The notes: a model not told the origin generated them from the sequence alone. A stretch of DNA of 64,000 nt from Rhodobacter maris (GCF_900217815.1 NZ_OBMT01000001.1:310001-374000); one strand, 5' to 3'; counted from the first letter of the stretch, positions 24,304-33,932 are shown. Numbers and translations are program-made.

Positions 24304-26466
24304 ATGACCGAGCCGCAAATCACCCCCGACCTGATTGCCGCCCACGGGCTCAAGCCGGATGAATACGAGCGCCTCCTCGAGATCCTCGGGCGCGCCCCGA
24401 GCTTCACCGAACTGGGCATTTTCTCGGCGATGTGGAACGAGCATTGTTCCTACAAATCCTCGAAAAAATGGCTGCGCACGCTGCACACTACCGGGCCGCA
24501 AGTGATCTGCGGGCCGGGCGAGAATGCGGGTGTGGTCGACATTGGCGACGGGCAGGCGATCATCTTCAAGATGGAGAGCCACAACCACCCGAGCTATATC
24601 GAGCCGCATCAGGGCGCAGCGACCGGCGTGGGCGGCATCCTGCGCGATGTCTTCACCATGGGCGCGCGCCCGATTGCGGCGATGGACAGCCTCTCCTTTG
24701 GCGTGACCTCTCACCCCAAAACGCCGCATCTGGTGAAAGGCGTGGTCGAGGGCGTGGGCGGTTACGGCAACTGCTTTGGCGTGCCGAACGTGGGCGGTGA
24801 AGTGCGCTTCCATCCCTCCTACAACGGCAACTGCCTCGTGAACGCCTTTGCCGCGGGCCTCGCGCAGACCGACAACATCTTCTATTGCGCCGCCTCGGGC
24901 GTGGGCATGCCGGTGGTTTACCTTGGCGCCAAGACCGGGCGCGACGGCGTCGGCGGCGCGACGATGGCCTCGGCCGAATTTGACGAAACGATCGAGGAGA
25001 AACGCCCGACCGTCCAAGTCGGCGACCCCTTCGTGGAAAAATGCCTGATGGAAGCCTGCATGGAGCTGATGCAGACCGACTCCGTCATTTCGATTCAGGA
25101 CATGGGCGCCGCGGGGCTGACCTGCTCCGCCGTCGAAATGGGCGACAAGGGGGGCTTGGGTATCAAGCTCAACCTCGATGCCGTGCCGCAGCGCGAGGCG
25201 CGCATGACCGCCTATGAGATGATGCTCTCCGAAAGCCAGGAGCGGATGCTCATGGTGCTCAAACCCGAGAAAGAGGCGGAAGCCCGCGCGATCTTCGAGA
25301 AATGGGATCTCGATTTCGCCATCGTTGGCGAGACCATCGCCGAGGATCGCTTCCTCATCCTGCACGGCAACGAGGTCAAGGCGGATATCCCGCTCTCCAA
25401 GCTCTCGTCCGCCGCGCCCGAATATGACCGCCCCTGGGTGCCGACGCCCGCCGCCGCGCCGCTTGAGGCCCTGCCCGAAATCACCCCCATCGCCGCGCTC
25501 AAGGCGCTGATCGGCTCGCCCAACTATGCGGCGAAAAACTGGGTGTTCGAACAATATGACACGCAGGTGATGGCCGATACCGTGCGCCGCCCCGGCCTTG
25601 GCGCGGGTGTGGTGCGCATCCACGGCACCAATAAGGCCGTCGCCTTCACCTCCGATGTGACGCCGCGCTACGTGAAAGCGAACCCGGTTGAGGGCGGCAA
25701 GCAGGCGGTGGCCGAGGCGTACCGCAATCTTTGCGCCGTCGGCGCGCTGCCGCTGGCCACCACCGACAACATGAACTTCGGCAACCCCGAAAAACCCGAG
25801 ATCATGGGCCAGTTCGTTGGCGCCATTCAAGGCATCTCCGAGGCCTGCCGCGCGCTCGACTTCCCGATCGTGTCCGGCAACGTCTCACTTTACAACGAGA
25901 CCGACGGCTCCGGCATCCTGCCCACCCCGACCATTGGCGCGGTGGGGCTCTTGACATCGCTCGACGAGCTGATCGGGGGCCTGCCTGCCGATGGCGACAT
26001 CGCGCTCCTCATCGGCACCACCGCGGGTCATCTTGGCCAATCGGCGCTCGCCGCCGAGGCCTTCGGCATCGAGGCCGGCGATGCGCCGCCGGTGGATCTT
26101 GCCGCGGAGCGCAAGCATGGCGCGTTCCTGCGTGCCAATGGCCGGCTCGTGCATGGCGCGACCGACCTTGCCGATGGCGGGCTCGCGCTTGCCGCCTTCG
26201 AGATGGCGGAAGCCGCGGGGCTTGGCATCCAGCTTGACGAATCCGCGATTGACCAGCTCTTCGGGGAGGATCAGGCGCGTTACCTTGTGGCCTGCGACGA
26301 GGCGGGCGCGCAAGCGCTCGAGGCCGCTGCCGCGGCTGCGGGTGTGCCCGTCGAACGTGTCGGGATCTTCGGCGGAACCGAGGTGATTTTCGGCGCCGAC
26401 CGTGCACCGATGGCCGACCTCTCCACCCTCTATCGCACCGCCTTTGCCGCGGCGGTGGCAGGCTGA
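24304..26466 (+). CDS. purL: Phosphoribosylformylglycinamidine synthase subunit PurL
   Basis: A 720-residue ATP-dependent amidotransferase subunit. With PurQ and PurS it converts FGAR to FGAM in purine synthesis. Visible motifs include [29 protein letters not shown] (catalytic histidine, about residue 95), [16 protein letters not shown] and [15 protein letters not shown]. Length fits the small PurL type. The start at 24304 is set by GGAGG (24293-24297) six bases upstream; an in-frame ATG at 24289 lies before that site. The symbols for its partners are not in the window. Confidence 0.96.
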   Translation: MTEPQITPDLIAAHGLKPDEYERLLEILGRAPSFTELGIFSAMWNEHCSYKSSKKWLRTLHTTGPQVICGPGENAGVVDIGDGQAIIFKMESHNHPSYIEPHQGAATGVGGILRDVFTMGARPIAAMDSLSFGVTSHPKTPHLVKGVVEGVGGYGNCFGVPNVGGEVRFHPSYNGNCLVNAFAAGLAQTDNIFYCAASGVGMPVVYLGAKTGRDGVGGATMASAEFDETIEEKRPTVQVGDPFVEKCLMEACMELMQTDSVISIQDMGAAGLTCSAVEMGDKGGLGIKLNLDAVPQREARMTAYEMMLSESQERMLMVLKPEKEAEARAIFEKWDLDFAIVGETIAEDRFLILHGNEVKADIPLSKLSSAAPEYDRPWVPTPAAAPLEALPEITPIAALKALIGSPNYAAKNWVFEQYDTQVMADTVRRPGLGAGVVRIHGTNKAVAFTSDVTPRYVKANPVEGGKQAVAEAYRNLCAVGALPLATTDNMNFGNPEKPEIMGQFVGAIQGISEACRALDFPIVSGNVSLYNETDGSGILPTPTIGAVGLLTSLDELIGGLPADGDIALLIGTTAGHLGQSALAAEAFGIEAGDAPPVDLAAERKHGAFLRANGRLVHGATDLADGGLALAAFEMAEAAGLGIQLDESAIDQLFGEDQARYLVACDEAGAQALEAAAAAAGVPVERVGIFGGTEVIFGADRAPMADLSTLYRTAFAAAVAG

Positions 26467-26474
26467 GGGGGCGG

Positions 26475-27368
26475 ATGGCCCATCTCGCCTCGATCACGCT
26501 TCTCGTCGGGGCGCATAAAACCGCCTCGACGCATCTGCAAACGACGCTCCTGTCGGTGCGCGAGCGGCTCGCGCCCGAGGGCGTCGGCGTGGTCGGCCCG
26601 CGTGAGGTACGCGATTTCCTGCGCCCCGCGATACAGCCCGAAACGCGCTCTCCCATCGAAACGGTGGCGCTCGCGCACGCCGCGCTCTCCCAGCTTTGCC
26701 CCGGCGCGCGGCATGTCGTGGTGATGGAAGAAAACACGTTGGGCGTGACCGCCCGCAACCTGCTTTTGGGCGAAGGCGGGCTGATCTACCCTTTCGCCAC
26801 CCGGCGCCTGCGCGAGGCGCTCGCCTGTTTCGGCGGCGCCGAGGTGCGCGTGGGGCTGGCGATCCGCAATCCCGCGACCTTCCTCGCCTCCTGCTGGAGC
26901 GAACATCTGCTGAACGCGCCATGGCAACCGTTTCGGGACTATGTCGCGGGCATTCCCCCCGATCTGCCGCGCTGGCTGTGGCTGACCAACCGGATGTTGC
27001 AAGCGACCGATGATCTGACAATCTGGACCTACGAGGACTATCCCGCGGTGCTGCCGCAGATCATCGACTGGGCGACCGGGCTGAAGGGCTTTGGCGCGAC
27101 GGTCACCCCCTATGAACTGGCCCCGCGCCCCGGGCTGAGCCAGCGCGCGGCCGAGATCCTCCATACCCGCATGACCGAGGATCCAGAGCGCGATCACAAG
27201 GTAGCGCTGCGCCGCGCGCGCAGGGTGGCCCCGCTCGGCCCGAACACTCCGCGTTTCGACCCCTGGAGCATCGAGGAACATGCGCTCTTTGCCGAGAGCT
27301 ATGCCGAAGATCTGCTTTCCCTTGCCACCGCCTCGCCGGTGCGCTGGCTCACGCCCGCGCTGCGCTGA
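26475..27368 (+). CDS. Sulfotransferase-like P-loop protein
   Basis: 297 residues. The N-terminal LLVGAHKTASTHLQTTL is the phosphosulfate-binding loop typical of sulfotransferase-fold proteins (HKTGTTxLQ). Later parts (AIRNPATFLASCW; YEDYPAVLP) fit the same fold. It may transfer sulfate from PAPS to a sugar, lipid or peptide, or be a divergent member without this activity; the substrate is unknown. The gene begins 8 bases after purL and is probably co-transcribed, though I see no functional link. No signal peptide is visible. Confidence 0.75.
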   Translation: MAHLASITLLVGAHKTASTHLQTTLLSVRERLAPEGVGVVGPREVRDFLRPAIQPETRSPIETVALAHAALSQLCPGARHVVVMEENTLGVTARNLLLGEGGLIYPFATRRLREALACFGGAEVRVGLAIRNPATFLASCWSEHLLNAPWQPFRDYVAGIPPDLPRWLWLTNRMLQATDDLTIWTYEDYPAVLPQIIDWATGLKGFGATVTPYELAPRPGLSQRAAEILHTRMTEDPERDHKVALRRARRVAPLGPNTPRFDPWSIEEHALFAESYAEDLLSLATASPVRWLTPALR

Positions 27369-27459
27369 CCCCGACGCGGCAGTTGGCACGAGGTCCCCGC
27401 ATCCCCCTTGCCGCCCCGGGTCTTGCCCCCTAGATTGAAGCAGCAACAAGGAGTGCCCC

Positions 27460-27699
27460 ATGCCGATGGAAGCCACTGACATCGAAGCCCTGATCCGCGC
27501 GGGCTTCCCCGATGCGAAGATCACCATCACCGATCTTGCCGGCGATGGCAATCATTGGGGGGCCGAAGTGATCGATGCCTCCTTCAAGGGCCTGAACCGG
27601 GTGCAGCAGCAACGCGCCGTTTTCGCTGCTCTCAAGGGCGCGATGGACGGGCCCGAAGCGCCGCTGCATGCGCTCGCGCTGACCACCAAGGCGGAATGA
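27460..27699 (+). CDS. bolA: BolA family protein
   Basis: A 79-residue protein with the BolA fold: [24 protein letters not shown] at the N-terminus and [16 protein letters not shown], with the conserved histidine in LHALAL. BolA proteins pair with monothiol glutaredoxins to bind a [2Fe-2S] cluster. The glutaredoxin gene follows 35 bases downstream, so this pair very likely acts together in iron-sulfur trafficking. The ATG at 27460 has an AAGGAG site upstream; the ATG at 27466 is an alternative start. Confidence 0.92.
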   Translation: MPMEATDIEALIRAGFPDAKITITDLAGDGNHWGAEVIDASFKGLNRVQQQRAVFAALKGAMDGPEAPLHALALTTKAE

Positions 27700-27734
27700 C
27701 CCGCCCCTCCCCGCCTGACCAGAAGGACATCACC

Positions 27735-28094
27735 ATGAGTGCGATCGACAAGATCAAGGAAGACATCGAAGCCAACGATATCGTTCTTTACATGAAGGGC
27801 ACCCGGGAGATGCCGCAATGCGGTTTTTCGAGCCGCGTCGCGGGGGTGCTCAACTACCTCGGCGTCACCTACAAGGACGTGAACGTTCTTGCCGATGCAG
27901 AGGTGCGTCAGGGCATCAAGGATTTCTCGGACTGGCCGACGATCCCGCAACTCTATGTGAAAGGCGAATTCGTCGGGGGCTGTGATATCGTTACCGAGAT
28001 GACGCTTTCGGGCGAACTCGACAAGCTCTTCGACGACAAGGGCATCGCCTATGACAAGAGCCGCGCCGACCAGATCCGCGCCGCGAACGCCTGA
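27735..28094 (+). CDS. grxD: Monothiol glutaredoxin Grx4-type
   Basis: A 119-residue monothiol glutaredoxin. The CGFS active site is present in MPQCGFSSR (about residue 31), and the glutathione-binding WPTIPQLYV and GGCDI motifs follow. Grx4 proteins carry a glutathione-ligated [2Fe-2S] cluster and deliver it to acceptor proteins; with BolA they sense or relay iron status. An AGAAGGA site precedes the ATG. It follows bolA in the same direction. Confidence 0.95.
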   Translation: MSAIDKIKEDIEANDIVLYMKGTREMPQCGFSSRVAGVLNYLGVTYKDVNVLADAEVRQGIKDFSDWPTIPQLYVKGEFVGGCDIVTEMTLSGELDKLFDDKGIAYDKSRADQIRAANA

Positions 28095-28113
28095 CCGCGT
28101 GCAACGCCTCAAA

Positions 28114-28154
28114 GACACGGCGAAAGGCCCGCTTGGCAGCGCCCTTTCCGTGTC
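28114..28154 (-). terminator. Long hairpin between grxD and the ClpP-like gene
   Basis: GACACGG (28114-28120) pairs with CCGTGTC (28148-28154), with an inner AAAGG/CCTTT stem. On the minus strand it is followed by TTTGAGG. It lies between two convergent genes. Confidence 0.55.
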
Positions 28155-28163
28155 AGCCAGGGC

Positions 28164-28682
28164 TCAACAGGCGTGGTATCCCATCGCGATCAGTTGCGTG
28201 CCGGAGATCTCGAAATAGCCCCGGATCATGTAGCGTCCGGTCGTCATGTACCAGCTTTTCAATGGCTCGCGGTAACTGCGGGCCATTTCCCGTGACCAGT
28301 ATTCGAATTTCTCCGGCGCGACCGGTGTGCCGCTCCGGCTCGGCCCGTGAAACCCGAAGACCGCCTGCGGCGAAACGCAGACATGCGGCAGGCCCAGATA
28401 CATCGTGCAGGCGGAAATGCAGGTGCCGCGCAATTCCACTCGTCGGCCAGTAGCCCGCAGCCGTTCGATTTCCTGACGCCGCGCGGAAAGATAGCCGCCG
28501 ATGTCGGAATGGATCACCAGCGCCGGTCGCGCGGCGCCAAGGCTGCGGCCCTGCGCCTGCCCCGCCCCGCTCATCACACTTGCAAGCCCGATGATTGCGA
28601 CGGCGATCAGGGCGAGACCGCGCGTCACAACGCCCGCTATGCCGCGCAACTGACCCGACCCGCTCCTGACCCGTTCGTGCAT
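28164..28682 (-). CDS. Exported ClpP/crotonase-like hypothetical protein
   Basis: A 172-residue protein with an N-terminal hydrophobic segment (about 18-40) that serves as signal peptide or anchor. The C-terminal part has features of the ClpP-like fold: an initial strand (LVIHSDIGGYL) and helix, then RGTCISACTMYLGL with a candidate nucleophile serine between two cysteines (about residue 92), then VFGFHGPSR with a candidate histidine (about 112). From memory, similar unannotated proteins occur across alphaproteobacteria. Protease activity is inferred from fold resemblance only. The start MHERVRSG is chosen from the signal-like sequence; upstream codons look random. Confidence 0.72.
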   Translation of the reverse strand: MHERVRSGSGQLRGIAGVVTRGLALIAVAIIGLASVMSGAGQAQGRSLGAARPALVIHSDIGGYLSARRQEIERLRATGRRVELRGTCISACTMYLGLPHVCVSPQAVFGFHGPSRSGTPVAPEKFEYWSREMARSYREPLKSWYMTTGRYMIRGYFEISGTQLIAMGYHAC

Positions 28683-28854
28683 GGCGTTCTCCCTTCTTTT
28701 CCACGTCGGGGCGTGGCAACGCGTCCACAGGCATCCCGTCATCCGGGGCCAGAGAACGGCAGGGATATTAAATTGCAGTTTTCCAAAGCGGGTCGCGCCC
28801 GGCTCTTCGCTTCAAACTTGAACAGAATGCCGAGACAGGCCCCCCGGCAACCGT

Positions 28855-29196
28855 TCAGAGCCGGGCGAAGAACGGGTCCACATCCCAATAGGCAATCAGA
28901 TCGCTCGCCTTCTCGCATTTCATCTCGAGAAGCTGCATCGCATATACATCCATCGAGATCAGCGCCGCGAGCCGGTAGCCCTGCATCGCCGCATCTCGCA
29001 CCGGGCTCGTTTTGGTGAAGGAGCTCTCGATCGCGGAAGCGGCGGAGACCAGCGCAAAGCCAAGCTCAAGCGGCGCCTCATCCGGCCAGCGGTCGACCAT
29101 CTCGCGCACAAGGCTGCGCCATGCGTCATCGCTGCGCATCAGACGCTCGATGGCATAGGCCACCCTCTCCTCGATTCGCAAAGACATCACGGTCAT
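28855..29196 (-). CDS. Hypothetical protein
   Basis: 113 residues, soluble and mostly helical, with many charged residues (LRIEERVAYAIERLMRSDD; LEMKCEKASDLIAYW). The family is not recognised. The start is probably MTVMSLRIEER at 29196, with MSL at 29187 as an alternative; the frame open further upstream reads as low-quality sequence. It is divergent from deoC, which begins 178 bases away, and sits between the ClpP-like gene and deoC. Codon use is like its neighbours, so it is likely a real gene. Confidence 0.6.
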   Translation of the reverse strand: MTVMSLRIEERVAYAIERLMRSDDAWRSLVREMVDRWPDEAPLELGFALVSAASAIESSFTKTSPVRDAAMQGYRLAALISMDVYAMQLLEMKCEKASDLIAYWDVDPFFARL

Positions 29197-29373
29197 CGGC
29201 ACCCTCGGCTCCCTCCACCAACCGCAAATCCGGCTCCGCCGCAATGGGCTTGATGCAGTTTTCCCCGGTTTCGATACCGCAATGCACCGCATCGGGCACA
29301 TTCACCAACCGCGACCCCGTTGAAGGCCGGCGTCGCAACGGCTAGCCTGAACGGAGCTCAGCACAGGCCCGAC

Positions 29374-30327
29374 ATGACCTCCCCCCAGCCTCGCAACCCC
29401 GGCACCGCCCTTACCCTCCCTTGGTTCGAGGATATCGCCGTCAACACGCCCGCCACCGAAGCGCGGGCGGCGCGCCTTGTTGCCACCCGCCCCTTGCGGG
29501 GAGAATGGCGGGCGGCCTGGCTCGTCAATGCGATCCGCTGCATGGATCTGACTACGCTCGCGGGAGACGACACCCCGGCCCGGGTCGCCAGGCTCTGCGC
29601 GAAGGCCCGCCGTCCGCTGTCCGATCCGGTGCGCGCCGCCCTCGGGCTCGACCGCCTGACCACTGCCGCCGTCTGCGTTTATCCAACCATGGTTCGTTCT
29701 GCGGTGCATGCGCTCGATGGATCCGGGATTCCGGTCGCATCGGTCGCCACGGGATTTCCGTCCGGATTGATGCCCCTGTCCCTGAGATTGGAAGAGATCC
29801 GCCATGCGGTGGGCGAAGGCGCGGCCGAAATCGACATCGTGATTACCCGCGCCCACGTGCTGCGGGGCGACTGGACCGCGCTTTACGACGAGATCGCAGC
29901 GATGCGCGAGGCCTGCGGAGCGGCGCATATGAAAGCAATTCTCGCCACCGGTGATCTGCAGACGCTTTCCAATGTCTACAAGGCGTCGATGGTGGCGATG
30001 CAGGCGGGTGCCGATTTCATCAAGACCTCGACCGGAAAGGAGGCGGTAAACGCCACCCTCCCCGTTTCGCTGATCATGGTGCGGGCGCTGCGCGATTATG
30101 GCGCGCGCACCGGGGTGCGGATCGGCTTCAAGCCCGCGGGCGGGATGAAAACGGCCGAGGATGCGCTGGCCTGGCAGATCCTGATGAAAGAGGAGTTGGG
30201 ACGCGACTGGCTTGCCCCCTGTCTCTTCCGCCTCGGCGCCTCTTCGATGCTCGGCGATATTGAGTGCGCGCTCGAGAGCCATGTCACCGGGCGTTACGCC
30301 GCCAGCCACCGCCATGCACTCGCCTGA
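29374..30327 (+). CDS. deoC: Deoxyribose-phosphate aldolase
   Basis: A 317-residue class I aldolase that splits 2-deoxyribose 5-phosphate into acetaldehyde and glyceraldehyde 3-phosphate in deoxynucleoside catabolism. DLTTLAGDDTPARV contains the N-terminal aspartate, a lysine lies in MKAILATGDLQ, and the Schiff-base lysine is in FIKTSTGKEAVNAT (about residue 215). It belongs to the longer DeoC form. The start MTSPQPRN (ATG at 29374) is preferred over an upstream TTG. The next gene, an aldehyde dehydrogenase relative, starts 7 bases after the stop, so the two form an operon; acetaldehyde oxidation would be the logical next step. Confidence 0.93.
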   Translation: MTSPQPRNPGTALTLPWFEDIAVNTPATEARAARLVATRPLRGEWRAAWLVNAIRCMDLTTLAGDDTPARVARLCAKARRPLSDPVRAALGLDRLTTAAVCVYPTMVRSAVHALDGSGIPVASVATGFPSGLMPLSLRLEEIRHAVGEGAAEIDIVITRAHVLRGDWTALYDEIAAMREACGAAHMKAILATGDLQTLSNVYKASMVAMQAGADFIKTSTGKEAVNATLPVSLIMVRALRDYGARTGVRIGFKPAGGMKTAEDALAWQILMKEELGRDWLAPCLFRLGASSMLGDIECALESHVTGRYAASHRHALA

Positions 30328-30334
30328 GGGAAAG

Positions 30335-32533
30335 ATGCCTTCCGTGACCGACATTCTTGACACCATGGCATATGGCCCCGCTCCCGAAGTGCCGGACGAA
30401 GCGCTTGCCTGGCTCGCCGCGCACGGGCGTTTCGGCCATTTCTGCAATGGCGCCTTCACCACGGCGGGGCCATGCGTCGCATGCGTCAACCCCGCCACCG
30501 GTTCCGTGCTCGCCGAAGTCTCGCAAGCGGGGACGGCCGAGGTGGCCGCCGTCACGGCCGCCGCCCGCGCCGCCGCTCCCGGCTGGGCTGCAGTGTCCGA
30601 TCATGCCCGGGCCATGGCGCTGATGGCGCTGGCGCGGGCCTTGCGCAAACGCCAGCGTTTCTTTGCGCTCCTCACCGCGCTCGACACCGGCACACCGATC
30701 CGTGACGCTTTCGAAAACGATCTTCCAGGCGCGATCCGGCAGCTCACCTACCACGCCGGGCGCGCCGAGACGCGCGAGAGCGATTTCCCCGGCCGGGTGC
30801 CTCTGGGCGTCGTGGGGCTGGTGTTGCCGGGCGATCTGCCGCTGCCAATGCTGGTGAGCCATCTCGCCCCCGCGCTTGCGGCGGGCGCGACGGTGGTTGT
30901 CAAACCCTCCGAACACAGCCCGCTTTCCGCCCTCGCCTTCGCCGAGCTTTGCGCCGAGGTGAAGCTGCCCCCGGGCGTGGTGAACGTGATCACCGGCGAC
31001 GACACAACAGGAGTGGCGCTCGCGGCCGCAGATCTCGACGCCATTGCTTTCGCCGGCAGCGCCGAGGCCGGGCGCAGCCTGCGTGCCGCCCTCGCCGGTT
31101 CGGACCGGGCGCTGAGCCTTTCGCTGCGCAGCCCCGGCCTGCATATCGTCTTTGCCGATGCCGATCTCGATGCCGCGGTCGAGGGCGTGGTCGAGGGGGT
31201 CTGGCGTCGCACCGGGCCGTTCCCGCCCGCAGGCGCGCGGCTTCTGGTGGCCGAGGCCGCTCTCGGTTGCTTCACCGAAAAACTCGTCGCGCGGCTCGGA
31301 CGGCTTCGTGCGGGCGACCCGCTCGATCATGGCTCCGATCTGGGCGCGCTCCTGCATCCGGGACGGCGCGACCGGGTGGAGGCGTTTCTGGCCGCGGCGG
31401 TCGTGGCCGGGGCAACTTGCGTCCGGCCCGAGATGGCATTGCCCGCGGCGGGGGCCTTTTGCGCCCCGGCGCTGCTTCTGGGCACCGAACCCGCCAATCC
31501 CTGCTACGGTGCCGAGATCCCGGGTCCGGTGGCGACGCTCACGAGCTTCCGCACGCCCGCCGAGGCGGTGGAGCTCGCCAACAGCGCCCGCAGCGGCCTT
31601 TCTGCGACGATCTGGTCGGAGAATATCACCCTCGCCCATGACATCGCGGCTCAGCTTGTGGCGGGCGTGATCGCGCTCAACACGGCGCCGCTTGCCGATG
31701 CCGCAGTGCCGTCGGGCGGCATGCGGGAAAGCGGCGCGGCCCGGCTGGGCGGGCGCGCGGGACTGTCGAGCTTCCTCCGCCCGGCCCCGGTGCCTGCGTG
31801 CCCCGAACCCGCAAACGCCCCGGCCAGCGCGGGCGAAACGAGTCCAAAGGCGCTCGACAAGGCCGTCACCGCGGCCCGGAAGGCCGCGGGCTGGGCAGAA
31901 AAAAGCACCGCCGCGCGCACCGAGGCGCTCTACGCCGTTGCCGAGACCCTTGCCGCACGGGCCGGGGCGCTTGCCGACCGTCTGGCGGCCAGCGGTCATG
32001 ATCGCGCGGAAGCGGCGCAGTCGGTCGCACTCGCCTTCCGCGTGGCCGCGCTGACGGATCGTGAGGCAGGCACAGGGAGTGCGGCGCGGGCGCAGATGCT
32101 CACCCTTACCCTGAACGCGCCCTGGGGGGTGATCGGCATTGCCTGCCCCGCGGCACAGCCACTTCTTGGCCTTGTCGCCCTGGTGCTTCCCGCCATCGCT
32201 CTCGGCAACCGGGTGGTGGCGCTTCCCGCCACCGCCCTGCCGCTGGCCGATCTGACGGCCCTCTTCCATGACGCGGGGCTGCCTGCGGGCGTGGTGACCC
32301 TGCTGCCCGGCCCGCGCGCGGATCTGGCGCAGGCGCTCGCACGCCACGACGATGTCGCCGCGCTCTGGTATGCGGGCAATGTGACGGGCGCCGCCGAAGT
32401 GACGCGGGAGAGCAGCGGCAACCTCAAGGCGCTCTGGTGCCCGACAGAGCGCGACTGGTCGGCGCAGTCGCTCGCCGACACGCTGGAGGCGGCGGCGCAG
32501 ATCAAGACAGTCTGGATCCCTTACGGCGCCTGA
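30335..32533 (+). CDS. Two-domain aldehyde-dehydrogenase-like protein lacking catalytic residues
   Basis: A 732-residue protein of aldehyde dehydrogenase fold: a complete first domain (about 35-500) and a second, shortened one (about 520-732, ending KTVWIPYG). Fold landmarks such as GVVGLVLPGDLPLPMLV, VVKPSEHSPLSALAF and VITGDD are clear. But the LELGGKSP motif, which holds the general-base glutamate, reads LSLSLRSP. The GQxCxAGSR motif, which holds the nucleophilic cysteine, reads TGPFPPAGAR. Both catalytic residues are therefore absent in this domain. The gene directly follows deoC, where relatives usually are active enzymes. It may be a non-catalytic or partner subunit, or a decayed enzyme. 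Confidence 0.85.
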   Translation: MPSVTDILDTMAYGPAPEVPDEALAWLAAHGRFGHFCNGAFTTAGPCVACVNPATGSVLAEVSQAGTAEVAAVTAAARAAAPGWAAVSDHARAMALMALARALRKRQRFFALLTALDTGTPIRDAFENDLPGAIRQLTYHAGRAETRESDFPGRVPLGVVGLVLPGDLPLPMLVSHLAPALAAGATVVVKPSEHSPLSALAFAELCAEVKLPPGVVNVITGDDTTGVALAAADLDAIAFAGSAEAGRSLRAALAGSDRALSLSLRSPGLHIVFADADLDAAVEGVVEGVWRRTGPFPPAGARLLVAEAALGCFTEKLVARLGRLRAGDPLDHGSDLGALLHPGRRDRVEAFLAAAVVAGATCVRPEMALPAAGAFCAPALLLGTEPANPCYGAEIPGPVATLTSFRTPAEAVELANSARSGLSATIWSENITLAHDIAAQLVAGVIALNTAPLADAAVPSGGMRESGAARLGGRAGLSSFLRPAPVPACPEPANAPASAGETSPKALDKAVTAARKAAGWAEKSTAARTEALYAVAETLAARAGALADRLAASGHDRAEAAQSVALAFRVAALTDREAGTGSAARAQMLTLTLNAPWGVIGIACPAAQPLLGLVALVLPAIALGNRVVALPATALPLADLTALFHDAGLPAGVVTLLPGPRADLAQALARHDDVAALWYAGNVTGAAEVTRESSGNLKALWCPTERDWSAQSLADTLEAAAQIKTVWIPYGA

Positions 32534-32563
32534 GAAAAAGCCGCGCCCCGGACGGGCGCGGCT
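32534..32563 (-). terminator. Rho-independent terminator of the DUF1523 gene
   Basis: A 10-bp stem (32539-32548 with 32554-32563) with loop CGGAC is followed on the minus strand by TTTTTC. It terminates the gene ending at 32616 and also lies just after the plus-strand dehydrogenase gene. Confidence 0.8.
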
Positions 32564-32615
32564 GTTCCGGCCACTTGATTCGACGAGCCGGGGGCGGTGC
32601 CCCCGACCTCTTCGC

Positions 32616-33263
32616 TCAGCGTTTCCCGGTCAGGTCGTCGAGCTTGTTGCGGGCCCGGTCGCCATATTCTTCCGCCTTGTCGGTCACATCCTCGATCACA
32701 TCGGCCACGTCTTCAAGCACCGGGTCGATCGAGCGGCGGCGGAACTGGATCCAGAGCGCGCGCACCGTCAGCACCAGCATGACGAAGAGCGTCAGGAAGA
32801 CGATGTTGAACCACGGGATCACCGTGACATCCTTGTCATCGACCGCGTGGATTGCCACCGCATTCGGGAAGATCGACAGGATCTCGCTGCGCCAGCCGTA
32901 ATGGGTGATCACCGCCCATTTCGGCGCCTCGGCGGTCGATTTCAGATCCTCGGCCTCGGTCAAGAGGTTCGCCGTGTCGAATTTGAAATAGGGCGGCCAG
33001 CCCCAGCCGGTATCCTCGTTGCGGTAGACGACGGGCTTGCCATCGGCCGTCACCGCCGAGATGAACTGCACGTCGCGGTTCGACAGATTGCCCGACTGGT
33101 CCTCGGGGCTCGACCAGAAGATCCGCGTCCAGTCGCCCAGATCCTGCCGTTCCTGATAGGTGTTCACCACCCGCACCACATCATGCTGCGGCAACGTGTA
33201 GTGCAGGAAGGCGCCGACAAACACTGTCAAAAGCGCCCAGAAAGTCCATTTCACATATGTCAT
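32616..33263 (-). CDS. DUF1523 family membrane protein
   Basis: A 215-residue protein with an N-terminal membrane helix (WTFWALLTVFVGAFLHYTL), a periplasmic domain (about 25-150, containing GDWTRIFWSS and HYGWRSEIL) and a second membrane helix (WFNIVFLTLFVMLVLTV, about 155-172). The C-terminus (RRRSIDPVLEDVADVIEDV) is highly charged and helical. I recall this architecture as DUF1523, unknown function, mostly in Rhodobacterales. It lies 9 bases after the small membrane protein gene on the same strand, so the two form an operon. Confidence 0.85.
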   Translation of the reverse strand: MTYVKWTFWALLTVFVGAFLHYTLPQHDVVRVVNTYQERQDLGDWTRIFWSSPEDQSGNLSNRDVQFISAVTADGKPVVYRNEDTGWGWPPYFKFDTANLLTEAEDLKSTAEAPKWAVITHYGWRSEILSIFPNAVAIHAVDDKDVTVIPWFNIVFLTLFVMLVLTVRALWIQFRRRSIDPVLEDVADVIEDVTDKAEEYGDRARNKLDDLTGKR

Positions 33264-33272
33264 TGCAGCCTC

Positions 33273-33539
33273 TCAGTTCACGAAATAGATCAGTGCGCCC
33301 ACGATCAGATAGGGCACAAGCACGACGAGCCAGAGCGCGCGCCGCAGCCAACTTTTCTTGAAGTCCTGCATCTCAACGTCGATGAAGGCTTCGCGTTCCA
33401 TGGCCCCACCGGCTTCGCCCCGGTCCCAAGCATTCTCGAGGCTCTCGCGCTTGCGCGAGGTGACATAGAAGCGCAGCGCCCAGTAGCTGAGAAGGGCGAG
33501 CCCCCCCTCGATCAGCAAAAGCCTTGCAAATCCGATCAT
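33273..33539 (-). CDS. Small membrane protein, unknown function
   Basis: 88 residues with two hydrophobic segments: about 4-22 (ARLLLIEGGLALLSYWALR) and about 68-86 (ALWLVVLVPYLIVGALIYF). Between them is a charged cytoplasmic or periplasmic loop. The family name is not recalled. It is directly upstream of the DUF1523 gene (9-base gap), so the two probably work in one membrane unit. The stretch between this gene and the DUF167 gene (33540-33683) shows nothing I can support. Confidence 0.75.
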   Translation of the reverse strand: MIGFARLLLIEGGLALLSYWALRFYVTSRKRESLENAWDRGEAGGAMEREAFIDVEMQDFKKSWLRRALWLVVLVPYLIVGALIYFVN

Positions 33540-33683
33540 TCCTCCCTCCTCGTATCCGCCTCCCGAGCCAAGCCTGCCGATCTGATACTCCCTTTCGAAA
33601 AGATCCGCGAGCCTCGACGCAGCGCGACGATCATCGCCGATAAAGCCCCGGGTCGGCGCGAAGGGGGCTCAGCCCGGGCCGCC

Positions 33684-33932
33684 TCAATCGAGGCGGAAGA
33701 CCTTGTCGCGCGCCGTCTCGCCGCGCAGGAGCGTGAGCCGGCTTTTTGCCACGCCGAGGCTTTTGGCGAGCAGTTTGACCACAGCGGCATTCGCTTTGCC
33801 GCCTTCGGGCACCACGGTCACATAGGCGCGCAGCCCCTCCTCTGTCGCGACAATCTCGTTGCGCGAGGCTTTGGGTGTCACGCGCAGCGCGATTTCCGCA
33901 CCCGGACTGGCGAGGTGGCTCAGATCGGTCAT
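33684..33932 (-). CDS. DUF167 (YggU) family protein
   Basis: An 82-residue protein matching the DUF167/YggU family: start region ALRVTPKASRNEIV and the motif VPEGGKANAAVVKLLAKSLGV. The function of this universally distributed family is not established. The start MTDLSHLAS at 33932 is chosen because the upstream extension looks random. It is divergent from the nitroreductase gene, 97 bases away. Confidence 0.9.
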   Translation of the reverse strand: MTDLSHLASPGAEIALRVTPKASRNEIVATEEGLRAYVTVVPEGGKANAAVVKLLAKSLGVAKSRLTLLRGETARDKVFRLD

